Assembly: GCA_001897035.1 (NCBI GenBank) | Contig: MKRS01000727.1 | Span: forward strand, 1 to 5,157 | Direction: 5' to 3' | From: Bacteroidales bacterium 45-6 | GTDB taxonomy: Bacteria; Bacteroidota; Bacteroidia; Bacteroidales; Dysgonomonadaceae | DNA: 5,157 nt | Shown: piece by piece, positions 1 through 5,157 of the stretch | Position numbering within the stretch: position 1 is the stretch's first letter | Layout: every line of letters begins with the position of its first letter | Notes under the pieces: generated by a model | Told to the model about the DNA's origin: nothing | Database searches by the model: none | What the model saw: only the letters and a program-made list of their open reading frames with translations | Made by a program: the position numbers and the translations under genes

Positions 1-810
1 TGTAAGGTCGGCCAAAAAAGCCACTTGCATCCGTGGATTGATGATCTGGGTGTAGGAAAAACCGGCCGTCAAAGTGGTGCGTGCCTTGCTGGGAAGATGC
101 TCCTTTTCCTCGGATGACGAACCCGAGCTGCCGCCGCTTGTTCCACCGCCACTTGTTCCGCCTCCGCCGCTGGCTGCAGACCGCAAGATAGAGGTGGGCG
201 TGTCGAAGGATATAGCCCGTCCGTTTTTTATATAATTCTGGAGCGTGGTCGTGTCCATCGTTTCTGCTGTGAGCATTTTCACTTGGTCGAACGAGCCGGT
301 GAGCTTGATTCCAAATTCGCCGTTATGCTGGTTGCCTTTGGTGTAGCCGGTGTTCAGCGTGAACGACTGGTAGTTGAATTCGTTGGAATACATCAGCCCG
401 GCCGAATATTCCGCCTTCTTGTTCACATCCTGCATCGACCATTCCAAAGAAGGATAGATGCGGGTGCCGCTTTTTCGGGATGCCCCGGAGGCCGACACCC
501 ACGCCTGCGAGGCGGCCGTGTGGGCGGCAAAGCCAATTCCGGCGGTAAACGAATGAATGTAGTTTGGATTTGAATAACCGACAAATTTCAAGTCGATCCC
601 TGTGCTGAATTCTTTCACGCTTTCATCGCCGATCCCTCCTAAGGTAGTGGAATGGTTGCCCGTGTGTGAATAGTAAGAGCTCACAAGATTCACTTCGTCC
701 AACTTCAAACTCTTTGAAGCGTATGCTGCGGAATCTTTTTTCATCAATTGCCCGAAAGTGCTGTAAGCGAGGCAGTACAAGAAGAAGAACAAGACAAATA
801 GCTTTTTCAT
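1..810 (-). CDS. DUF3570-type putative outer-membrane protein, partial (C-terminus beyond left edge)
   Basis: The frame is open from the ATG at 810-808 to base 1, giving 270 residues with no stop, so the 3' end lies outside the window. Residues 1-20 form a signal peptide (MKKLFVLFFF start, probable cleavage at FG|Q). The mature part has alternating polar/hydrophobic stretches separated by short polar turns (for example around residues 135-175 and 245-270), which suits a beta-barrel outer-membrane protein. Residues 105-111 read VSASGAS. Residues 211-233 are a Gly/Ser/Thr-rich low-complexity segment. I assign it to DUF3570 from these features and from its position directly after a DUF4266 lipoprotein and apbE, an order I remember as recurrent; no profile search was run. 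Function is unknown. It starts 33 bases after the lipoprotein gene and is probably co-transcribed with it. Confidence is high that it is an exported protein, moderate for the family name. Confidence 0.75.
   Translation of the reverse strand, partial: MKKLFVLFFFLYCLAYSTFGQLMKKDSAAYASKSLKLDEVNLVSSYYSHTGNHSTTLGGIGDESVKEFSTGIDLKFVGYSNPNYIHSFTAGIGFAAHTAASQAWVSASGASRKSGTRIYPSLEWSMQDVNKKAEYSAGLMYSNEFNYQSFTLNTGYTKGNQHNGEFGIKLTGSFDQVKMLTAETMDTTTLQNYIKNGRAISFDTPTSILRSAASGGGGTSGGGTSGGSSGSSSEEKEHLPSKARTTLTAGFSYTQIINPRMQVAFLADLT
136..165 (-). repeat. Two-copy 15-base tandem repeat encoding GGGTS-GGGTS
   Basis: Read on the minus strand, two adjacent 15-base units both follow GGN GGN GGA ACA AGY and encode residues 216-220 and 221-225 of the DUF3570-type protein. 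They sit in a Gly/Ser-rich run (about residues 211-233) that is followed by an acidic EEKE patch. This looks like a flexible, slippage-prone linker or surface loop inside the coding region rather than a separate element. Confidence 0.7.
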
Positions 811-843
811 TTTGATAATTTTATTACAACAAATTGTTTTCCA

Positions 844-1062
844 TCAATTGCACCCGCATCCGCCTCCCGATTTTCCGGAATTCGCGCCTGCGGCACCTTC
901 TTTGATTACTTGAAAGTTGAGTTCTTCTTTCTCTACTTTTCTGTTGGCAAGCGCCATTTCCGAGTCGTTGAGTCTCGACTTCTGATACTCCTTCACCGGC
1001 ACGCACGACGCAGCGAAAGCAACAATCATCGTTGCTACGAGTAAGCCCTTAATTTTCTTCAT
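844..1062 (-). CDS. DUF4266-type small lipoprotein with GGGCGCN tail
   Basis: A 72-residue protein. The first 19 residues are a lipoprotein signal (MKKIKGLLVA, then a hydrophobic core) ending in the lipobox AAS|C, so Cys20 should be lipidated, leaving a mature lipoprotein of about 53 residues. The body is short, charged and without membrane segments (EYQKSRLNDSEMAL, then a Lys/Glu-rich stretch). The end is Gly-rich and closes with GGGCGCN, with Cys69 and Cys71 as the only cysteines of the mature chain besides Cys20. This N-terminal CxPVKxY plus C-terminal GCGCN pattern is what I remember of DUF4266. The biochemical role is unknown; the CxC tail could bind metal or cycle between thiol and disulfide. 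It lies 37 bases after apbE and 33 bases before the DUF3570-type gene. The start fits the signal peptide exactly. An overlapping frame at 1006-824 is a shadow. Confidence 0.85.
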   Translation of the reverse strand: MKKIKGLLVATMIVAFAASCVPVKEYQKSRLNDSEMALANRKVEKEELNFQVIKEGAAGANSGKSGGGCGCN

Positions 1063-1099
1063 TATTCAATAGTTGTTTTAGTTGTAAGTTCACTGCAAA

Positions 1100-2035
1100 T
1101 TACTCTATCAAGTTGATGTTTTTAGAAGTGAAAAGTTTGTCGTCGTCCGCAATAATGATTGCTTCAATGTTTTTGATCTGATTAATCATGTGAAGGCCGG
1201 CCTTCACACCCATGATGGTGACCGGGGTGGCCATTGCGTCGGCTATTTCGGCATTGGTGGAGATGATTGTCACGCTTTTGATTCCGCTCACGGGAAGCCC
1301 AGTTTTGGGATCAATGGTGTGCGAATAGCGTTTCCCGTCTATCATCACAAATTTTTCGTAATTCCCAGAGGTGGCCACGGCCATGTCGGTGATGTTCATG
1401 TACGAAAAAAGTTCGTGCGAAAGATTCGGATTTGCAATCCCTATTGTCCAAGGCAAGCCGTTGGGCTGGTTTCCCCAAGCTGTGAGGTCGCCGGAAGCGT
1501 TCACCACGCCGCTGACAACGCCAAGCCGTTTCATCACATTCTTAGCCATTTCGGCCGCATAACCTTTGCCAATCCCTCCAAAACCTATCCTCATGCCTCT
1601 TTCTTTGAGAAAAACGGTGGAGCGGACAGCATCTATCTCGATGTTCTTGTAATTGATGAGCTTGACACTCTTTTTCGCCGTTTTTTTGTCGGGAAGGGAA
1701 GTCATGTTCATGTCGAAGTTCCACAAACTTTTGTCCACTGAGCCATAACTGATATCGAAAGCTCCTTGTGTGACGTCCGAAATTCTTTTTGACCTCTCGA
1801 TCAATTGGATAATTTCTGGGCTCACCTCCACCGGCCTTATTCCGGCATATTGGTTGATGCGGTTGGTCTCGCTTTCTTCGTTGAAAGTAGTCAGCAATGC
1901 TTCAATGCGTCGAATTTCCTTCACTCCGGCTTCGATTCGCTGTTTGGCCCAATAGGCATCGGCCGCAACCACGGAAATCTCAAAGTGATTCCCCATCAGT
2001 TTCAAAGCCCGTTTATGTACTGATTTAATAGCCAT
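1100..2035 (-). CDS. apbE: ApbE family FAD:protein FMN transferase, lacking a visible signal peptide
   Basis: A 311-residue protein. ApbE enzymes split FAD and attach FMN covalently to a Ser/Thr of target redox proteins, using Mg2+. Visible family motifs in order: the opening MGNHFEISV (14-22), GGIGKGYAAE (153-162), NASGD (179-183), TSGNYEKF (222-229), HTIDPKTGLP (239-248) and ADAMATP (265-271), where Asp266 and Thr270 match the family's metal-site positions. All core motifs are present, so it should be active. Most Gram-negative ApbE proteins are exported lipoproteins. This one starts with MAIKSVHKRALKLMGN and goes straight into the domain, and no ATG, GTG or TTG lies upstream before an in-frame stop at 2062-2060. 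It may therefore act in the cytoplasm, unlike its exported operon partners. It is 24 bases downstream of the thioredoxin-fold gene, in the same frame. No clear Shine-Dalgarno sequence is seen. Confidence 0.93.
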   Translation of the reverse strand: MAIKSVHKRALKLMGNHFEISVVAADAYWAKQRIEAGVKEIRRIEALLTTFNEESETNRINQYAGIRPVEVSPEIIQLIERSKRISDVTQGAFDISYGSVDKSLWNFDMNMTSLPDKKTAKKSVKLINYKNIEIDAVRSTVFLKERGMRIGFGGIGKGYAAEMAKNVMKRLGVVSGVVNASGDLTAWGNQPNGLPWTIGIANPNLSHELFSYMNITDMAVATSGNYEKFVMIDGKRYSHTIDPKTGLPVSGIKSVTIISTNAEIADAMATPVTIMGVKAGLHMINQIKNIEAIIIADDDKLFTSKNINLIE

Positions 2036-2059
2036 TTGGCAAAAAAGAGGTGAATGAGT

Positions 2060-2497
2060 TTATTTCAGTTCCGCAATGAATTCGTCCACAGTGCCTTTGT
2101 AGAGGCCAGTCCACGTTTTCAACACCTTGCCGCTACTGTCCAGCAAGATGGTCAACGGGAAATGTCCCTCCTTGTTAAACTGGTCTGCCAATTCTTCATT
2201 TTGCTTGACAAGTTCTTTAGCGAGCTGATGCTTTTTTTCGCGGGGAAAATCGGCATTGTAAATCACCAGGTGCTCGTTCGAAAAATTAACAAAGGCTTCG
2301 GAATCGAAAAAGGTCTTGTGCATCCTCATGCACGGAATGCACCAGTCGGAGCCTGAGAAGTTCAGGACAATGTTTTTGTGTTCGCGTTGAGCCATCTGCA
2401 AGGCGTCCGCCCACGAATGTTGCCAATTTTGGCCAAAAGATGGCATCATGTAAGCAATTACACACACCAATAACAACAGAATGCGCTTTCTTTCCAT
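2060..2497 (-). CDS. Exported thioredoxin-fold protein (CIPC)
   Basis: A 145-residue protein when started at the ATG at 2497-2495. That start gives a clean signal peptide: MERKR, a leucine-rich core, then MMPSFG|Q with probable cleavage near residue 22. The mature thioredoxin fold has strand IVLNFSGSDWC, the active-site pair Cys53-Ile-Pro-Cys56 and the cis-proline segment GHFPLTILLD (Pro114). The sequence resembles small periplasmic thioredoxin-like proteins (thioredoxin_7 or DsbD C-terminal type) more than cytoplasmic TrxA. The expected role is thiol-disulfide exchange in the periplasm. The frame is open to an ATG at 2584 (29 more residues), but that extension is AT-rich, adds a second hydrophobic stretch and would bury the signal, so I reject it. 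It is the first gene of the leftward operon. A plausible partner is the CxC tail of the lipoprotein encoded two genes downstream; that link is inference. Confidence 0.88.
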   Translation of the reverse strand: MERKRILLLLVCVIAYMMPSFGQNWQHSWADALQMAQREHKNIVLNFSGSDWCIPCMRMHKTFFDSEAFVNFSNEHLVIYNADFPREKKHQLAKELVKQNEELADQFNKEGHFPLTILLDSSGKVLKTWTGLYKGTVDEFIAELK

Positions 2498-2701
2498 AAA
2501 AATAAGAAATTTGTTAGAGATAAAACTAAATAGGTAAGAATAAAGTTCAAATATCAGAGGACATTTAACCAAATAACGCTGCATCTGATTTATTTATTGT
2601 TGAATACGGCTATTTCTTTCTTTTTTCACTAAAAGAAGATCCAAATTTTATTTGATTAACTAAAACATTTCCCATTGAGAGCTACTTCACATCGGTAAAG
2701 C

Positions 2702-2746
2702 AACATCCCCACTGTTTTCATCCATTTTTGCCGGAGCCGGGATGTT
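2702..2746. repeat. Inverted repeat AACATCCC / GGGATGTT
   Basis: AACATCCC at 2702-2709 is exactly complementary to GGGATGTT at 2739-2746, with a 29-base interval that itself contains CCGGAGCCGG (2731-2740, overlapping the right arm). An outer pair, ACTTC (2684-2688) and GAAGT (2756-2760), is nested around it. It lies about 70 bases upstream of the guaA -33 element, so it would not be in that transcript. It could be an operator, part of a leftward leader RNA, or chance. Confidence 0.4.
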
Positions 2747-2817
2747 CTGCATGACGAAGTGGATAGGCAACATGCAAATTGCCGCAAAAACCTTAAAATA
2801 TTCTGGTCTCCATTAGG

Positions 2818-2848
2818 TTGTCCGATATGTCTTTTATTGCTATCTTTG
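2818..2848 (+). promoter_or_regulatory. Bacteroidota-type promoter of guaA
   Basis: The -7 box TATCTTTG (2841-2848) matches the Bacteroidota consensus TAnnTTTG exactly. A TTG at 2818-2820 stands 20 bases upstream as the -33 element. Transcription would begin near 2855, leaving a leader of only about 20 bases before the guaA ATG, too short for a riboswitch. Confidence 0.7.
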
Positions 2849-2863
2849 CGTGCAAATTTTCAA

Positions 2864-2870
2864 AAAGGAG
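2864..2870 (+). promoter_or_regulatory. guaA: Shine-Dalgarno site that fixes the guaA start
   Basis: AAAGGAG ends five bases before the ATG at 2876. A strong site of this kind is not the rule in Bacteroidota. It supports this start over the upstream ATG at 2759, which lies upstream of the promoter. Confidence 0.75.
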
Positions 2871-2875
2871 AGAAT

Positions 2876-4396
2876 ATGCACGAAAAAATCATCATCCTCG
2901 ATTTTGGTTCCCAAACCACCCAGCTGATCGGGAGAAGAGTCAGAGAGTTAAGCACTTACTGCGAGATAGTTCCCTACAATAAATTTCCTTACGACGACCC
3001 CACCGTGAAAGGGGTAATCCTTTCGGGAAGTCCGTTCTCGGTCAACGACGACCATTCCTTCAAACCCGATCTGTCTGCTATCCGGGGAAAATACCCGTTG
3101 TTGGGAATCTGCTATGGAGCGCAATACCTTGCTTATTCATCAGGAGGAAAAGTGGAGAAAGGGGATTCCCGGGAATACGGGCGCGCCCATTTATCGAGCA
3201 TCAAGACAGAAGAACCCATCTTCAAAAACATACCTCAAGGCACGCAAGTGTGGATGTCGCACGGCGACACCATCACCCAGTTGCCTTCCAATTTCAAGAT
3301 CACTGCCAGCACAACAGATGTGGCCGCTGCCGGATATAAAATTGAAGGAGAACCCACCTGGGCAGTCCAATACCACCCCGAAGTGTTCCACACCTTGGAT
3401 GGAGTGACGCTTCTGAGCAACTTCCTCGATTTGTGCGGATGCAAAAGAGACTGGACGCCTGCTTCGTTCATCGAAACCACGGTGGCTGAATTGAAGGCGA
3501 AACTGGGCGACGACAAGGTGATTCTGGCTCTTTCGGGAGGCGTGGATTCATCGGTGACGGCTGTTTTGTTGAACAGGGCGATAGGGAAAAACCTCACCTG
3601 CGTGTTTGTGGACAACGGGCTGCTCCGCAAGAACGAGTTTGAAAATGTATTGAAAGATTACGAGCATCTTGGCTTGAACGTGATCGGCGTGGATGCGAAG
3701 GCAAAATTCTACTCGGCACTGGCCGGCGTAACCGATCCCGAAGCAAAACGAAAAATCATCGGGCGAGGTTTCATCGAGGTGTTTGACGAAGAGGCCCACA
3801 AACTAACGAACATCAAGTGGCTGGGCCAGGGAACGATTTATCCCGACATCATCGAGTCGCTTTCCATCACCGGAACCACCATCAAGTCGCACCACAATGT
3901 GGGCGGGCTTCCCAAGGAAATGAACCTGAAGTTGGTGGAACCTCTCCGCCTGCTGTTCAAGGACGAAGTGAGAAGGGTCGGCTTGGAATTGGGCATGCAG
4001 CCGCATTTGATCAAACGCCATCCGTTTCCAGGGCCTGGTCTCGGTATCCGCATCTTGGGCGACATCACCCCCGAAAAGGTGGAAGTGTTGCAAAATGCCG
4101 ACGACATCTACATCAACATGCTGCGCGAATACGACCTTTACGACAAAGTGTGGCAAGCGGGAACCATCTTGCTTCCAGTACGCTCCGTAGGCGTGATGGG
4201 CGACGAACGGACTTATGAAAATACGGTAGCGTTGCGTGCCGTGATATCATCCGATGCCATGACTGCCGACTGGGCTCACCTGCCTTACGAGTTCCTGGCC
4301 AAAGTGTCGAACGAAATCATCAACAAAGTGCGTGGCGTGAACCGCGTGGTGTATGACATATCGTCGAAACCACCGGCAACAATCGAATGGGAATAA
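2876..4396 (+). CDS. guaA: GMP synthase (glutamine-hydrolysing)
   Basis: Converts XMP to GMP using ATP and glutamine-derived ammonia, the last step of de novo guanine nucleotide synthesis in the cytoplasm. The 506-residue product has the usual three parts. The class I glutamine amidotransferase domain (about 1-190) has nucleophile Cys79 in GICYG and His167/Glu169 in QYHPEV. The ATP-pyrophosphatase domain has the P-loop SGGVDSS at 220-226. The C-terminal dimerisation domain includes [11 protein letters not shown] (382-392) and ends KPPATIEWE. All catalytic residues are present and the length is normal. The start at [13 protein letters not shown] is chosen because the amidotransferase domain begins there and a Shine-Dalgarno site and promoter precede it; the 39-residue upstream extension to 2759 is not family-like. 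It is transcribed divergently from the redox operon and has its own promoter. Confidence 0.98.
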   Translation: MHEKIIILDFGSQTTQLIGRRVRELSTYCEIVPYNKFPYDDPTVKGVILSGSPFSVNDDHSFKPDLSAIRGKYPLLGICYGAQYLAYSSGGKVEKGDSREYGRAHLSSIKTEEPIFKNIPQGTQVWMSHGDTITQLPSNFKITASTTDVAAAGYKIEGEPTWAVQYHPEVFHTLDGVTLLSNFLDLCGCKRDWTPASFIETTVAELKAKLGDDKVILALSGGVDSSVTAVLLNRAIGKNLTCVFVDNGLLRKNEFENVLKDYEHLGLNVIGVDAKAKFYSALAGVTDPEAKRKIIGRGFIEVFDEEAHKLTNIKWLGQGTIYPDIIESLSITGTTIKSHHNVGGLPKEMNLKLVEPLRLLFKDEVRRVGLELGMQPHLIKRHPFPGPGLGIRILGDITPEKVEVLQNADDIYINMLREYDLYDKVWQAGTILLPVRSVGVMGDERTYENTVALRAVISSDAMTADWAHLPYEFLAKVSNEIINKVRGVNRVVYDISSKPPATIEWE

Positions 4397-4569
4397 ATTG
4401 GAAAAACATGCCGGGAAATCTCCCGCACCAGATATGGATATTGCCTAAACAGGCGACACCTTTGTCCTGAAAACGAGCAGTCTGATTAAAATACTCATAA
4501 TTAATTAAAATAGTTTTTTGAAATTCTAAAAACGAAGTATAATGTTGCAGTGTGGTTCATCAATTTAAC
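4397..4569 (+). other. guaA 3' flank with two small hairpins
   Basis: Just after the guaA stop, CGGGA (4412-4416) pairs with TCCCG (4421-4425) around an AATC loop, and GCCT (4443-4446) pairs with AGGC (4451-4454) around AAAC. Neither stem is long or followed by a T-run, so neither is a convincing intrinsic terminator, though one may contribute to ending the guaA transcript. The rest is AT-rich with nothing recognisable. Confidence 0.3.
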
Positions 4570-4577
4570 TATCTTTG
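4545..4577 (+). promoter_or_regulatory. Bacteroidota-type promoter of the DUF2723 gene
   Basis: TATCTTTG at 4570-4577 is identical to the guaA -7 box. The best -33 candidate is TTG at 4545-4547, 22 bases upstream, slightly wider than usual. The predicted leader is about 70 bases and includes an eight-T run (4586-4593), a six-A run (4596-4601) and the palindrome GTTTAAAC (4606-4613). No Shine-Dalgarno site is evident before the ATG. Confidence 0.6.
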
Positions 4578-4653
4578 TGCGTTTATTTTTTTTAGAAAAA
4601 AGACCGTTTAAACCATCAATATCCGAAAACAGAACAAAATTCATCCGTTCCTA

Positions 4654-5157
4654 ATGAAAAGATACAATCAGCTAAACAACATCTTTGGATGGGTAGCCTT
4701 TGTGATAGCAGCTATCACCTACTTGTTGACAATCGAACCCACAGCAAGCTTTTGGGACTGTGGCGAGTTTATCACTTCAAGCTACAAGATGGAGGTTGGC
4801 CATCCGCCAGGAGCGCCATTCTTCAACCTGACAGCCAAGTTTTTCAGTTTGTTTGCATCAGATCCTTCGCATGTTGCAAAGATGATAAACTCCATGTCTG
4901 CGCTGCTGAGTGCGGCCACGATCTTGTTCTTGTTTTGGACTATCACACACTTGGCAAAGAAATTGATTTACCAGGACGAGACGCAAGAGATCACGCTCGG
5001 GCAGACGATTGCCATCATCGGTAGCGGATTGGTTGGTGCTCTGATATATACATTTTCGGATACCTTTTGGTTTTCAGCCGTGGAAGCCGAAGTTTACGGC
5101 TTCTCGTCGATGTTCACCGCGCTTGTCTTCTGGCTTATCCTGAAATGGGAAAACCGG
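4654..5157 (+). CDS. DUF2723 family multi-pass membrane protein (putative GT-C-type glycosyltransferase), partial
   Basis: The frame is open from ATG 4654 to the right edge (168 residues); the rest of the protein lies outside the window. Family members are large, multi-spanning inner-membrane proteins of Bacteroidota, annotated as putative protein O-mannosyltransferase-like enzymes, with little direct biochemistry that I know of. Visible here are a first membrane helix at about 10-27, the signature WDCGEFITSSYK (34-45) immediately outside it, then VGHPPGAP (48-55), SAVEAEVYGF (141-150), and further helices near 79-98, 117-135 and 150-164. Asp35 and Glu38 in the first loop resemble the acidic motif of GT-C enzymes, a comparison rather than proof. 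The start is supported by the MKRYNQLNN lead-in to the first helix and the upstream promoter. It is separated from guaA by 257 bases and looks independently transcribed. Confidence 0.9.
   Translation, partial: MKRYNQLNNIFGWVAFVIAAITYLLTIEPTASFWDCGEFITSSYKMEVGHPPGAPFFNLTAKFFSLFASDPSHVAKMINSMSALLSAATILFLFWTITHLAKKLIYQDETQEITLGQTIAIIGSGLVGALIYTFSDTFWFSAVEAEVYGFSSMFTALVFWLILKWENR

Larger units (their letters stand above)
2498..2875. other. Divergent intergenic region between redox operon and guaA
   Basis: These 378 bases separate the leftward operon from guaA. The left part (about 2498-2680) is very AT-rich. It contains an A/T hairpin with a 7-base stem (2618-2624 with 2631-2637). It also has an imperfect leftward -7-like string, TAAAATTTG, with three rather than two bases between TA and TTTG (2642-2650, minus strand) and no matching -33 element, so the operon promoter remains unresolved. 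The middle holds an inverted repeat (2702-2746), listed separately. The right end carries the guaA promoter and ribosome binding site. No RNA gene or convincing protein gene was found here. Confidence 0.6.

Noticed and set aside
283..573. 96-residue plus-strand frame opposite the DUF3570-type gene
   Set aside because: The opposite strand encodes a signal-peptide-bearing protein over the whole stretch; this frame has no motif or start context.
1190..1741. 183-residue plus-strand frame opposite apbE
   Set aside because: Antisense shadow of a clear ApbE gene; His/Gly/Val-rich low-information composition and no motifs.
2498..2584. 29-residue N-terminal extension of the thioredoxin-fold protein from ATG 2584
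   Set aside because: AT-rich, intergenic-like, and it would place a clean signal peptide in the interior; the ATG at 2497 fits better.
2687..2773. 28-codon minus-strand frame (starts [10 protein letters not shown]) upstream of the thioredoxin-fold gene
   Set aside because: Short, no promoter or Shine-Dalgarno signal, no recognised similarity; it overlaps the inverted repeat and is as likely to be chance. A leader peptide cannot be excluded.
2759..2875. 39-residue N-terminal extension of GMP synthase starting at ATG 2759
   Set aside because: It lies mostly upstream of the promoter (-7 box at 2841-2848), is not part of the family, and a Shine-Dalgarno site precedes the ATG at 2876.
2849..2875. 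Purine or other riboswitch in the guaA leader
   Set aside because: The predicted leader is only about 20 bases.
3803..4156. Antisense frames opposite guaA
   Set aside because: Shadows of a complete, well-conserved gene.
4412..4454. Intrinsic terminator after guaA
   Set aside because: Two 4-5 base stems without T-runs; recorded only as weak hairpins.

Overview
The window looks like chromosomal DNA of a Bacteroidota bacterium, probably Bacteroidales. Both rightward genes have a Bacteroidota-type -7 box (TATCTTTG). Exported proteins have signal peptides ending in a -FGQ- type junction. The right-hand gene belongs to a DUF2723 membrane family typical of this phylum. Genus cannot be decided from the sequence alone.

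Left half (1-2497, minus strand): four closely spaced genes in one direction, in transcription order. They are a small exported thioredoxin-fold protein with a CIPC centre (2497-2060), an ApbE-type FAD:protein FMN transferase (2035-1100), a 72-residue lipoprotein of the DUF4266 type ending in GGGCGCN (1062-844), and the first 270 residues of a DUF3570-type, probably beta-barrel, envelope protein that runs off the left edge (810-1). Gaps are 24, 37 and 33 bases, so this is almost certainly one operon. The combination suggests an uncharacterised envelope redox system: a flavin-attaching enzyme, a thiol-redox partner, a cysteine-tailed lipoprotein and a putative outer-membrane protein.

Middle (2498-2875): a divergent intergenic region. 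It holds a good promoter and Shine-Dalgarno sequence for guaA, and an inverted repeat upstream of that promoter. No full-consensus promoter was found for the leftward operon.

Right half (2876-5157, plus strand): a complete guaA (GMP synthase, 506 aa), a 257-base gap with two small hairpins and a second promoter, then the first 168 residues of a DUF2723 multi-pass membrane protein cut by the right edge. guaA and the DUF2723 gene are housekeeping or envelope genes with their own promoters and no evident functional tie to the redox operon.

No RNA genes, CRISPR arrays or mobile elements were seen.
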